64,000 nt of DNA. Source: JBBRHQ01 sp963738305 (GTDB taxonomy: Bacteria; Actinomycetota; Thermoleophilia; Solirubrobacterales; 70-9). A model generated the notes under the pieces. It had not been told where the DNA came from, did not search any database, and was given only the letters and a program-made list of their open reading frames with translations. Location: assembly GCA_963738305.1 (NCBI GenBank), contig CAVTVU010000011.1, positions 62,001 to 126,000 of the forward strand. The letters are read 5' to 3'. This document shows, piece after piece, positions 8,380 to 19,319 of this stretch; positions within the stretch are counted from its first letter, which is position 1, and every line of letters begins with the position of its first letter. Position numbers and translations under genes: made by a program.

Positions 8380-8886
8380 TTACTCCCCCGAGTTGCCGTC
8401 TGCTTCGGTCGCCCCGGCTGCGCTCGTGGTCGCGGCCGGAGCCGAGTTCGTCGAGCCCACCGAGGAGGTGGTGCTGGTGTACTCGAACTCCTCCTCGGCG
8501 CCGAACAGCGTGTCCATCACGGTCTTGCGGGCGTTCTCGCTGAGCGCCAGGGTGACCCCACCGGCCACCGCGCCGAGGACGAGGAGGCGTCCCAAACGGC
8601 GCTTCTTCTTCTTCGGCTTGCGGATCTGCTCGGAGGCCTCGCGCAGCGAGTCGGCGGCGGCGCGCAGGTCGCGCTGCGCCTTCTTGTCGTTCGCGACGGC
8701 CTGCACCGGGCTTTTGCCGTTGCGGGAAACGCGGCCGTAGGCCTTGCGGGCCGACTCGTAGGCGTCCTGCAGGTTCGCTCGCAGCTCGGCGTCCTCGATC
8801 AACCGCTGCACGTAGCGGTTGCTGCGCGCGGTCTCGTAAAGCCCAGTGGCGCGGTCCACCGCCATGTTCGCCCGTCTGCTGGCCAT
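8380..8886 (-). CDS. Hypothetical membrane-associated helical protein
   Basis: I do not recognise a named family. The 168-residue product has an amphipathic helical N-terminal half rich in Ala, Arg and Glu (ELRANLQDAYESARKAYGRV), a very basic stretch IRKPKKKKRRLGR at about residues 88-100, one hydrophobic segment LLVLGAVAGGVTLALS, and a flexible Ser/Thr/Ala tail. The layout suggests a small single-pass membrane protein with the basic side facing the cytoplasm. It stands alone on its strand between non-coding DNA and a GT39 gene 89 bp away. Confidence 0.65.
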   Translation of the reverse strand: MASRRANMAVDRATGLYETARSNRYVQRLIEDAELRANLQDAYESARKAYGRVSRNGKSPVQAVANDKKAQRDLRAAADSLREASEQIRKPKKKKRRLGRLLVLGAVAGGVTLALSENARKTVMDTLFGAEEEFEYTSTTSSVGSTNSAPAATTSAAGATEADGNSGE

Positions 8887-8975
8887 TCGCTCAACTCCCT
8901 CGCTGGTCTTCTCGGATGTCGGGCCTCAGGATATACCCGGCGGCAAGATCGGCGGGCCCTCGAGGGGCCGCCGGC

Positions 8976-10504
8976 TCACTGGACAGGCCCGATCCCGTCC
9001 ATCAGCACCCGGTCGTTGCGGAACCCGATCGGGGCGTCGTCAAGCCGCCTTACGCCGACCCGGGCCAGCTGCGGGCTCTTGTAGCGGGTGATCTGAAAGC
9101 GCCCCACGGTCTCGGAGCCGGCGCGACGGAAGCTGGGCCCGAGGCCGAGCGGGCGACCGGGCGACGCAGGCCCATTGGAGATGAGATCGACCTCCCCGAC
9201 GAACCACCTCTCCCCCTCCGGCACGACCTGGAAGGCCCCCGTGGGTAGGTAGTGGCGCAGCACCCCGGCGCCGAGCATCCACGTGACCATGGCGCGCGGG
9301 CGGGCCGGCTCGCCGAGCCTGGCGGCGACAGCGCGCCAGTCGGGTCGTTGCAGCGAGGGGTCGAAGTTGGTCCAAACCGAGAAGCCGAGTGAGTAGGCGA
9401 CGAGCGCGGCGCCGATCGCGGCGCCGAAGCGCCCGGCTCTCGCCGCGGTGATGCCCAACGCCGCGGCCAGCAGCAGCGGCACGAGCGCCGGCAGGAGGTT
9501 GCGATCGATGACGAAGTCCTTGCCGGCCGCCGCCAGCAGCAGCGGCGCCAGCAGGGTCACCGCTGCCAGCGCGGCGAGCAGGCCGCCGGTCTGGCGCTCC
9601 CGCAGCGATCCCCGCAGCAGGAGCAGGGCAAACGCGGCAGCGGTGAGCAGCCCCGGGACCAGGGCGAGCAACGGGCGCACCGGCTCGGCGATCAGATCGC
9701 CGGTCTCGCCGACCATGAAGGCGACGGCGGTCTGGCCGATCCGGTAGGTCATCCCAAATTTCTCGATCCAGTCGGTGTGATCGACCTGGCTCATCTGCCA
9801 CAGAGCAAGCGGGGCGAGGAGGATTGCGACCGCGGCGACCCAGCGCAGCGCCCTGCCGGCGTCGCGGCGGTGGCGCCAGAGCAGCCATGCAGCCTCGGCG
9901 CCGACCGGGAAGAGCGCGAAGTAGTGGGTGGCCAGGGCTGCCGCCGAGGCGAGCGCCCACCAGGTCATATCGCGGCCCGAGCCGCTGCGCAGGGCGCGCA
10001 GAAAGAAGAGCAGCGCGATCGAGGTGAGCAGGACGAGCAGGGAGTAGCAGCGGGCCTCCTGCGAGTACCAGAGGAGCATCGGATTGACCGCGACCAGGGC
10101 GGCCGCGGCGATACCGGTCCGGCGACTGCCCGCCTCGGCGCCGATCAGGAAGGCGATCGGCACCAGGGCGATGCCGGCCGCGGCCGAGAGCGAGCGAAGC
10201 CCGACCTCGGCGGTTCCGAACAGCTGGGTCCACAGCCAGGCGAGCAGGTAGTAGAGCGGCGGCGCCGACTCGCTGTCCCCGACCTTTACGACGGCGTGCC
10301 AGAGGCTGCCGCGGAGGACCCGCCCCGCGGTGACGATCTCGTCGTGGTGATAACTCTGGAGCCCGAGGGTCGCGAGCCGCAGGCTCGCCGCCAGGGCCGT
10401 GATCGCAGCGACGATCCAGAACAGCCGGGACCGCGCCTGCACCGCCTCGCGGATCGCGTCGAGAAGCTGGGCGAGGCTCCCCTTGCCCAGCGCGGTTGCT
10501 TCCA

Positions 10505-10505
<1 letters not shown>
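8976..10505 (-). CDS. GT-C membrane glycosyltransferase (GT39/PMT-like)
   Basis: The 509-residue polytopic protein has at least nine hydrophobic segments. Its first extracytoplasmic loop contains LQSYHHDEIVTAGRVLRGSL, where the acidic pair corresponds to the catalytic Asp/Glu region of GT-C transferases that use polyprenyl-phosphate sugars. A second family landmark is ESAPPLYYLLAWLWTQLFG and a third is NPMLLWYSQEARCYSLLVLL. The acceptor, glycan or protein, cannot be deduced. Its start codon overlaps the lon stop by 1 nt (TGATG), so it is translationally coupled to lon. Confidence 0.85.
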
Positions 10506-12949
<2,444 letters not shown>

Positions 12950-12961
12950 GATCGCCCGGAT

Positions 12962-13403
12962 CTACTCGCGGTCGATCGGCACTCGTCGGGTCTCCTCCTG
13001 GTCGCGCAGCGGCAGCTCGATCCTCAACACGCCGTCCTCGAAGGTCGCCTTGGCGCGCTCAGGGTCCACGTCCACTTGCAGTTCGACGATCCGGCGGAAG
13101 GGGCCTGTCGGGATCTCGACCTGCTGGTAGACGCGGCCCTCGGTCTCCTGGACCGGCCGCTCTCCCCCGATCGCCAGCTCACGGCCGCTGATCTCGATGC
13201 TCACCGCGCTCAGCTCGACCCCGGAGAGATCGACCTTGACGATCGCCCGCTGCGGCTCGCCGCAGTAGTAGACGTCGACGTTGGGGGAGAACCCCGATGG
13301 CCCGGCGGCTGACGTAGCCGGCGGGCCCCCAGGCGTCCCCGAGCAGCTGGTCCATCTCCCGCCGCATGCGGGCGAAGTTGGAGAACAGGTCGCGTTCGGG
13401 CAC
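12962..13403 (-). CDS. Hsp20/alpha-crystallin family small heat-shock protein (single-base frameshift)
   Basis: The N-terminus MPERDLFSNFARMRREMDQL is read from the GTG at 13401-13403. The alpha-crystallin domain follows in another frame: SPNVDVYYCGEPQRAIVKVD, then the hallmark GVLRIELPL near the end and a C-terminal VPI tail motif. The frame changes near 13290, where four consecutive G (on the gene strand) stand in place of three; removing one G gives the smooth join RRAIGFSPNVDVYY. I read this as a sequencing error. The protein would be about 146 residues, normal for an ATP-independent holdase. It heads the lon operon. Confidence 0.85.
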
Positions 13404-13443
13404 GGGCCAACGATAGCCCCAACGCCGGGGGCGCTCGCCTGAT

Positions 13444-14240
13444 CTAGACCTCGAAGGTCGCGCCCTCGCGGGCGACTTCGACCCGCTCGCCGAACGCCTC
13501 CGAGGCCTCCTCCCGGGCCAGATCGTGGTCGAGCTCGTCGGAGATGTGGGTCAGGACGACCCGCCGGGCGCCCGCCCTGCGAGCGTGCTCTCCCGCTTCG
13601 GCCGCGGTCAGGTGGCCCCGCGGTCCCTCCCGCTCGGGCCGGGGCAGGGTCGCCTCGATGATCAGCAGGTCGGTGTCGCGGGCGATCTCGACCAGCGCGT
13701 CGCTGGGCCCACAATCGGCGCCGAAGGTGATCCGGCCAGCACCCTCGCCGGTGCTGATCTGCACCGCGAATGTCTGGGTGAAGTGCGGGACCTCCTCGAA
13801 GGTGAGCCGCAGCGGGCCCGCCTCCACGGTCTCACCGGACTCGTACTCGCGGAGGTCGAAGGCCTTCTCGATCAGGTCCTCGTTGCCCCAGGCTCCGACC
13901 ACCCGTGCGGAAGGTCGCGGCCGCGCCCGGGAGGGGCGATCAGGCGGGGCCGGGCCGGGTTGTCGGTACCGGGATGCGGCGCTACCGGAACGGGCTGCTG
14001 ACGGGGGGCATAGGTGAGCGCGTAGCTGTAGGGGACCAGATCGAGGAAGTGGTCGGCGTGGAGGTGGGAGATCGCGACGGTGTCGACGTCGACGTAGTCG
14101 CGGTGCTGTCTCAGCTTGGCGAAGACGCCGTTGCCGCAGTCGAGCAGCAGGGCGTAGTCGCCCTCCTCGATCAGGTAGCCGCTGCATGCGCCCCCCGCGT
14201 CCTGCCAGGACGGTGATTTGCCGAGAACTGTGAGCTTCAC
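13444..14240 (-). CDS. MBL-fold metallohydrolase, ribonuclease Z-like (two base insertions)
   Basis: The metallo-beta-lactamase fold is clear: MKLTVLGKSPSW start, SGYLIEEGDYALLLDCGNG, and the metal motif ISHLHADHFLDL (HxHxDH). The second half, read in another frame, has GADCGPSDALVEIARDTDLL, GHLTAAEAGEHARRAGARRV and VLTHISDE, the other metal ligands. The halves join as PGAAATFRTVVGAWGNEDL if one G is dropped near 13930 (GGG to GG) and one near 13907. Start is GTG at 14238-14240 with AGGAG 6 nt upstream. Related proteins are RNase Z and cyclic-nucleotide phosphodiesterases; which applies here is undecided. Confidence 0.82.
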
Positions 14241-14264
14241 CCCATGCTCCTGCCCGCCACACTA

Positions 14265-14322
14265 ACGCCGCCGGCGGGGCCGGCCTCACGCGTACGCCGC
14301 CGGCGGCGCCGGCCTCACGCGT
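14265..14322. repeat. Tandem 29-bp repeat, two copies
   Basis: A unit running ACGCCGCCGGCG ... CCTCACGCGT occurs at 14265-14293 and again at 14294-14322 with one mismatch. Each copy has a GC-rich palindromic core (GCCGCCGGCGGC). It lies upstream of the MBL-fold gene, outside its ribosome binding site. Confidence 0.7.
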
Positions 14323-14400
14323 CGCATGCGTGCATCTGGTCGGTCACGCCGTCGCGGACGGAGCTGCCCAGCCGCACGGAGCAAGGGCGGGCGGAACCGC

Positions 14401-14634
14401 TCAGACGACGCTGGTGAGCCGCGCAGGCTCTGAGGGGCGGGATTCCCTCGCCCAGCGGGGCGCCCGCATCAGTAGGACAGGCTGGCGTGGGGGCACGAGC
14501 CCCTCGGGGCGGTCGGGGCGGAAGGTCGCGCAGGGACCTTCGAGCTCCAGGGCGCAGAGGAGGTTCCTGCGGAAGTAGCAGTCCTCGCACGACGCCGCCT
14601 GCCCCGAGCCCGAACCACCCCTGCGCTTTGCCAA
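14401..14634 (-). CDS. Small Cys-rich hypothetical protein
   Basis: A 77-residue product starting at a TTG (14632-14634) that has a good purine-rich site AGGAGAGGG just upstream. The N-terminus is basic (MAKRRGGSGSGQAA), followed by CEDCYFRRNLLCALELEGPC with Cys16, Cys19, Cys27 and Cys35, and ATFRPDRPEGLVPPRQPVLL. The four cysteines suggest a zinc or Fe-S site. I recall similar short proteins in actinobacteria but cannot name a family. The reading frame, start and function are all tentative. Confidence 0.5.
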   Translation of the reverse strand: MAKRRGGSGSGQAASCEDCYFRRNLLCALELEGPCATFRPDRPEGLVPPRQPVLLMRAPRWARESRPSEPARLTSVV

Positions 14635-14833
14635 ACCCTCTCCTCTCCCGATCGAACGAACCTGTGCGGCCGGCCTGCCCGCCGACCCGGGCCATGTAAG
14701 CACCGCCGCGCGACGCCCGCAGGGGCCGATTCCGCAAATCGCATCTTCTTCCTCGGCGGGCCGTTTGCAGGTTCCCCGCGCTTTGCGAGCGCGCACGGCC
14801 GGGCGGCCACCGCCCGGCGCTAAGATCACCGCG

Positions 14834-15463
14834 ATGGGAACGCATGAGCGAAGCGAGCGCCTGGCGGCCTCCCCGGAGATGTTCGACAGCGCCTTTCTGA
14901 ACTGCTTCTCCCGGGTCCACCCTGCTGTGCCGGCGGTCGTCTTCGTGCCGGTCGTGGTGGCGATGGAGTGGCTCGGCGCCGACCGCGGGCTCGGCGCCGG
15001 GACGCTGGTCCTGCTGACCCTGGGCGGGGTTGGGATCTGGACCCTGACCGAGTACTGGCTGCACCGCCTCGTCTTCCACTGGGAGCCGGACAACGATTTC
15101 GGCCACCGGATGCACTTCATCATCCACGGCGTCCACCACGACCACCCCAACGACAAGCTGCGGCTGGTCATGCCGCCCGCCGTCAGCATCCCCCTCGCGG
15201 CGCTCTTCTACGTGCGCCTTCTACCTCGTCTTCGGCAGCCCCGAGGCCTTCCCACTGTTCGCCGGCTTCATCGCCGGCTACCTGATCTACGACTACACGC
15301 ACTACTACGTCCACCACTTCGTGCCGAAGTCCGAACGGGCAAGCAGCTGCGCGAGCAGCACATGCGCCATCACTTCCAGGACCACCGGTACGGCTTCGGC
15401 GTCTCCTCGCCGATCTGGGACGCGGTGTTCCGCACGATGCCGCGCCGCCGGCGCGCGCAGTAG
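14834..15463 (+). CDS. Fatty acid hydroxylase/sterol desaturase family protein (two compensating frameshifts)
   Basis: The membrane di-iron histidine motifs are present: EYWLHRLVFHW, GHRMHFIIHGVHHDHPNDKL, and near the end LREQHMRHHFQDHRYGFGVS. Between about 15213 and 15336 the protein continues in the next frame as FYLVFGSPEAFPLFAGFIAG then YDYTHYYVHHFVPKSER, completing the fold. One extra base near 15213 (GTGCGCC for GTCGCC) and one missing base near 15336 compensate, so the annotated frame stays open but about 40 residues would be garbled. The enzyme would hydroxylate or desaturate a lipid chain in the membrane. About 209 residues. Confidence 0.85.
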   Translation: MGTHERSERLAASPEMFDSAFLNCFSRVHPAVPAVVFVPVVVAMEWLGADRGLGAGTLVLLTLGGVGIWTLTEYWLHRLVFHWEPDNDFGHRMHFIIHGVHHDHPNDKLRLVMPPAVSIPLAALFYVRLLPRLRQPRGLPTVRRLHRRLPDLRLHALLRPPLRAEVRTGKQLREQHMRHHFQDHRYGFGVSSPIWDAVFRTMPRRRRAQ

Positions 15464-15543
15464 CGACAGATATCGCTCGGCCCTCGGCACCCTTACGTAC
15501 GAATGGAAGCTCGACGCGGCGGGCCGGGATTGCCCACTCCGGC

Positions 15544-16513
15544 TCAAAGCACCGGATTCGGCGGCTGGCGCCCCTCCAGCACGGCGATCACGTTCTCGGC
15601 AGCGGTCCGCGCCATGCCGTCGCGCGCCTTGACCGTGGCCGAGCCGATGTGGGGCGTGAGGGCGTACGCGGCGCTTCGAGTATCTCCGCCGGCACCTCCG
15701 GCTCGCCCTCGAAGACGTCGAGGCCGGCGGCGCCGAGCCGGCCCTCGCGCAGCGCGGCCGCCAGGGCAGCCAGGTCGACCAGCCCGCCGCGGGAGGTGTT
15801 GACGAGGACGGCGGTCGGCTTCATCGAGCCCAGATCGCCCCGGCGTCGATCAGGTGGTGGTTCTCGCCGCTCGCCCGGCGCGTGCAGGCTGACCAGGTCG
15901 GAGCGACGCAGCAGCTCCTCCAGGTCGACCCGGGTCGCGCCGAGCTCGCGCTCCGCCTCCTCCTTGGCGCTCGGCGAGGAGTAGAGGAGCTCGACCCCGA
16001 ACCCGATCAGCAGCTCGGCGAAGCGGCGACCGATCCGCCCGAGGCCGACGATGCCCGACGGTCGCGCCGCTCAGCTCGAGGCCGCGGTGGGCGCCCGGGA
16101 TCCCAGCCGCCCCAGTGGCCGGCCCGCAGCAGGCGCTCGGTCGAGGGAAGGTGCCGGGCGGCCGCCAGGGCCAGCGCCAGCGCCAGCTCGGCCGTGGCGT
16201 TGGTGAGGACGTCCGGGGGTGTTGGTGACCGCGACGCCCCGCTCGCGGCAGGCGTCGAGATCGACGTTGTCGTAGCCGACGGCGAAGTTCGCGACCACCC
16301 GCAGCTCCGGTCCGGCGGCGTCGAGCAGGTCGCGCGTCCACGGGGACGGTCGGGTCGGCGACGATCGCCGCAGCGCCGGCCGCCAGCGACGCGCACCTCC
16401 TCCGGCCCCGCATCGAGACCCGCCGGAGACGACCTCGAAGCGGGCGTCCAGCAGCTCGGCTCCCGGCCGGCAGCAGGATGTCGAGCGATTACCACTTTGG
16501 GCCGTTTCTCCAT
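15544..16513 (-). pseudogene. D-2-hydroxyacid dehydrogenase (glyoxylate/D-3-phosphoglycerate reductase-like), many frameshifts
   Basis: Read across three frames the gene is complete: MEKRPKVVIA start at 16513, VVANFAVGYDNVDLDACRER, DVLTNATAELALALALAAAR, the NAD-binding IVGLGRIGRRFAELLIGFG, MKPTAVLVNTSRGGLVDLAA with GLDVFEGEPEVP, and LTPHIGSATVKARDGMARTA ending at 15544. At least six single-base indels interrupt it. Every conserved block, including catalytic Arg, Glu and His contexts, is intact between indels, so I think the gene is functional in the organism and the sequence is faulty. Substrate is probably glyoxylate, hydroxypyruvate or a similar 2-oxoacid. Confidence 0.8.
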
Positions 16514-16559
16514 CAGCCGTGTGGATTTCACACTGTCACGATTTCACTGTTCATGCACA

Positions 16560-16571
16560 ACACATATGTGT
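16560..16571. promoter_or_regulatory. Perfect 12-bp palindrome in divergent promoter
   Basis: ACACATATGTGT sits in a locally AT-rich 110-bp gap between the dehydrogenase start (16513, minus) and the winged-helix gene (16625, plus). It is a candidate operator for either gene; the winged-helix protein itself is a possible binder. Confidence 0.45.
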
Positions 16572-16611
16572 GCGACTACACTGTAATCATCAATTTCGAG
16601 GATCACCGCTG

Positions 16612-16620
16612 AAAGGAGGA
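16612..16620 (+). promoter_or_regulatory. Strong Shine-Dalgarno site for the winged-helix gene
   Basis: AAAGGAGGA stands 4 nt before the ATG at 16625 and fixes that start, which otherwise would be uncertain because the gene is broken by indels soon after. Confidence 0.8.
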
Positions 16621-16624
16621 GTCG

Positions 16625-16991
16625 ATGGCCACCACCAACGTGCTCGATGACGCACGCACGCTTCTGGAAGGAGCGCCTCGCCGAGTTGAAGGACGAGATC
16701 CGGCGGGTCGAACGCGCGATCTCCCATCTGACGGAGGGCGGCCGGGCGCAGGGGCCCGGGGCGCCCCCGCAAGTCCACCGGCCCCTGCGGCCCGCAAGCC
16801 GCGACGACGCCGTCGCAACACCCGCGCCGACCAGGCGGTCAAGCTGATCTCGGCCAATCCCGGGCATCAGCGCCTCGGAGATGGCCAAGCAGATGAAGAT
16901 CAAGCCCAACTACCTCTACCGGGTGCTTGGCGACCTGCAGAAGGAGAAGCGGGTCCGCAAGGACGGGCGCAAGTACTACCCGACCGGCTGA
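16625..16991 (+). CDS. Small winged-helix DNA-binding protein with coiled-coil N-terminus (frameshifted)
   Basis: Joined across frames the product reads MATTNVLDDART, then a heptad-like helix ERLAELKDEIRRVERAISHL, a basic Gly/Pro/Arg linker ending ARKPRRRRRNTRADQAVKLI, then a winged helix ISASEMAKQMKIKPNYLYRV and LGDLQKEKRVRKDGRKYYPT. Three or more single-base indels lie near 16664, 16755-16790 and 16860 (CCCGGGC for CCCGGC). Restored length is about 120 residues. The AT-hook-like linker plus winged helix suggest a chromosome-associated or regulatory protein. It has its own strong ribosome binding site. Confidence 0.75.
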
Positions 16992-17044
16992 GCGGCGCGG
17001 CGGGGCGCCGGGGCCCGGCCCGGCGGCGGCCGCCCGCCGCTCGA

Positions 17045-18032
17045 TCAGACCAGCCCCAGTCCGCTGACGGTCTCGCGCTCGTCGCGCAGCTCGGCGACGC
17101 TGGCGTCGATGCGCTGGCGCGAGAACTCGTCGATCTCCAGGCCCCCGACGATCGCGTACTCGCCGTCGCGGCACTTGCAGGGGAACCCGCAGATCAGGCC
17201 CTCGTCGACCCCGTAGGAGCCATCGGAGGGGACCGCCATCGAGACCCAGTCGTCGCCGGGGTGCCGAGCACCCAGTCGCGGACGTGCTCGATCGCCGCGT
17301 TGGCGGCCGAGGCGGCGCTGGAGGCGCCCCGGGCGTCGATCACCTCGGCGCCGCGCTTTGCGACCCGGGGGATGTAGCGAGTCGGCGATCCAGGCCTCGT
17401 CGTCGACCGCGTCCCAGGCGCTGCCACCCTTGACCCTGGCATGGGTGAGGTCCGGGTACTGGGTCGGCGAGTGGTTGCCCCAGATCGTCATGTTGCTGAC
17501 CGCCGAGACCGGCTCGCCGAGCTTGTTGGCGAGCTGGGCGATGGCGCGATTGTGGTCGAGGCGCATCATCGCGGTGAAACGCTCCTCGGGCACGTCGGGC
17601 GCGTGTGACATCGCGATCAGCGCGTTGGTGTTCGCGGGGTTGCCGACCACCAGGACCCGGACGTCGTCGGCCGCACCGGCGTTGATCGCCTCGCCCTGCG
17701 GCTTGAAGATCCCGCCGTTGGCCTCGAGCAGGTCGGAGCGCTCCATCCCCGGCCCGCGCGGGCGGGCACCGACCAGGAGCCCGACGTTGACCCCGTCGAA
17801 GGCCACCTTGGGGTCGTCGGTGATCTCGATCTTGCTCGAGCAGCGGGAAGGCGCAGTCCTCCAGCTCCATCGCGGTCCCCTCGGCCGCCTTGACCGCGTC
17901 GGGGATCTCGAGCAGGGTGAGGGCGACCGGCGTCTCCGGCCCCAGCATCTGCCCGCTGGCGATGCGGAAGAGGATCGCGTAGCCGATCTGGCCGGCGGCG
18001 CCGGTTACGGTGACCTTGACTGGGGTGCTCAC
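17045..18032 (-). CDS. mdh: Malate dehydrogenase (three single-base indels)
   Basis: This TCA-cycle enzyme interconverts malate and oxaloacetate with NAD. The N-terminus STPVKVTVTGAAGQIGYAIL carries the nucleotide-binding glycines. Downstream are VLVVGNPANTNALIAMSHAP, the MMRLDHNRA segment with catalytic Asp and Arg, and TIWGNHSPTQYPD with the catalytic His. The frame is broken near 17835 (extra C; restored LLEKIEITDDPK), near 17378 (extra C; restored ADSYIPRVAKRG) and near 17262 (missing C). The GTG start has AGGAGA upstream. It follows icd on the same strand, so the two TCA genes are probably cotranscribed. Confidence 0.93.
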
Positions 18033-18073
18033 TGGTTCGTTCTCCTGGGTTCGCTGGATTGGACGGGCGGACG

Positions 18074-19288
18074 CTACGCCATCGCCCGCTGCAGGTTCTC
18101 GTCGATCGAGGCGAGGAACTCCTGGGTGGTCTGGAAGCCCTGCTCGGGGCCGACCAGGAGCGCAAGGTCCTTGGTCATCTTGCCGCTCTCGACCGTCTCC
18201 ACGCAGACCCGCTCGAGCGTCTCGGCGAAGCGCGAGACGTCGGGGGTCGAATCCATCCGCCCCCGCGCCGCCAGCGCCCTCGTCCAGGCGAAGATCGAGG
18301 CGATCGGGTTGGTCGAGGTGGGGTTGCCCTTCTGGTGCTCGCGGTAGTGGCGGGTGACGGTGCCGTGCGCCGCCTCGGCCTCGACCGTCTTGCCATCGGG
18401 TGTCATCAGCACGCTGGTCATCAGCCCCAGCGAGCCGAACCCCTGGGCGACCGTGTCCGACTGCACGTCGCCGTCGTAGTTCTTGCAGGCCCAGACGTAA
18501 CCTCCCTCCCACTTCAGCGCCGCGGCGACCATGTCGTCGATCAGCCGGTGCTCGTAGCTGATCCCTGCCGCCTCGAAGTCGGAGCGAAATTCGCTCTCAT
18601 AGACCTCGGCGAAGAGGTCCTTGAAGCGCCCGTCATAGCGCTTCAGGATCGTGTTCTTGGTCGAGAGATAGACGGGGTAGCCGCGCTCGAGGCCATAGCG
18701 CATCGAGGCGCGTGCGAAGTCGCGGATCGAGTCGTCGAGGTTGTACATCGCCATCGCCACCCCGCCGCCCGGGAAGTCATAGACGTCCAGCTCGACCGGC
18801 GCGTCGCCGTTGCGGGGGGTGTAGGTAAGGGTCAGCGTCCCCTCGCCGGGCACGACCATGTCCTCGGCCCGGTACTGGTCCCCGAACGCGTGGCGGCCGA
18901 TCACGATCGGCTTCGTCCAGCCCGGTACCAACCGCGGGATGTTGGAGATCACGATCGGCTCGCGGAAGATGACCCCGCCGAGGATGTTGCGGATCGTCCC
19001 GTTCGGCGAGCGGTACATCTCGCTCAGGCCGAACTCCTCGACCCGGGCCTCATCGGGGGTGATGGTCGCGCACTTGACCCCCACCCCGTGCTGCTTGATC
19101 GCGTTCGCCGCGTCCACGGTGACCTGATCGCGGCTGGCCTCGCGGCTCTCGATACCGAGGTCGAAGTAGAGGAGCTCGACATCGACGTGGGGCAGGATCA
19201 GCTGCTCCTTGATGAAGGCCCAGATGATGTGGGTCATCTCGTCGCCGTCGAGCTCGACGATCGGGTTCTTCACTTTGATCTTGGCCAT
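18074..19288 (-). CDS. icd: NADP-dependent isocitrate dehydrogenase (eukaryotic-like homodimeric type)
   Basis: The intact 404-residue enzyme decarboxylates isocitrate to 2-oxoglutarate. Recognisable blocks are NPIVELDGDEMTHIIWAFIK at the start, the substrate loop YRSPNGTIRNILGG, PGWTKPIVIGRHAFGDQYRA, the metal-binding YDGDVQSDTVAQGFGSLG, and the coenzyme region EAEAAHGTVTRHYREHQKG. The sequence type is the one shared with mitochondrial/cytosolic IDH rather than E. coli Icd. It is the only gene between 13.2 and 19.6 kb without any frameshift. mdh follows 41 bp downstream. A 31-bp gap separates it from the divergent cyclase gene. Confidence 0.96.
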   Translation of the reverse strand: MAKIKVKNPIVELDGDEMTHIIWAFIKEQLILPHVDVELLYFDLGIESREASRDQVTVDAANAIKQHGVGVKCATITPDEARVEEFGLSEMYRSPNGTIRNILGGVIFREPIVISNIPRLVPGWTKPIVIGRHAFGDQYRAEDMVVPGEGTLTLTYTPRNGDAPVELDVYDFPGGGVAMAMYNLDDSIRDFARASMRYGLERGYPVYLSTKNTILKRYDGRFKDLFAEVYESEFRSDFEAAGISYEHRLIDDMVAAALKWEGGYVWACKNYDGDVQSDTVAQGFGSLGLMTSVLMTPDGKTVEAEAAHGTVTRHYREHQKGNPTSTNPIASIFAWTRALAARGRMDSTPDVSRFAETLERVCVETVESGKMTKDLALLVGPEQGFQTTQEFLASIDENLQRAMA

Positions 19289-19319
19289 CTCCGGCCCGGA
19301 CCCTAGCTAAGGTCAGCTC

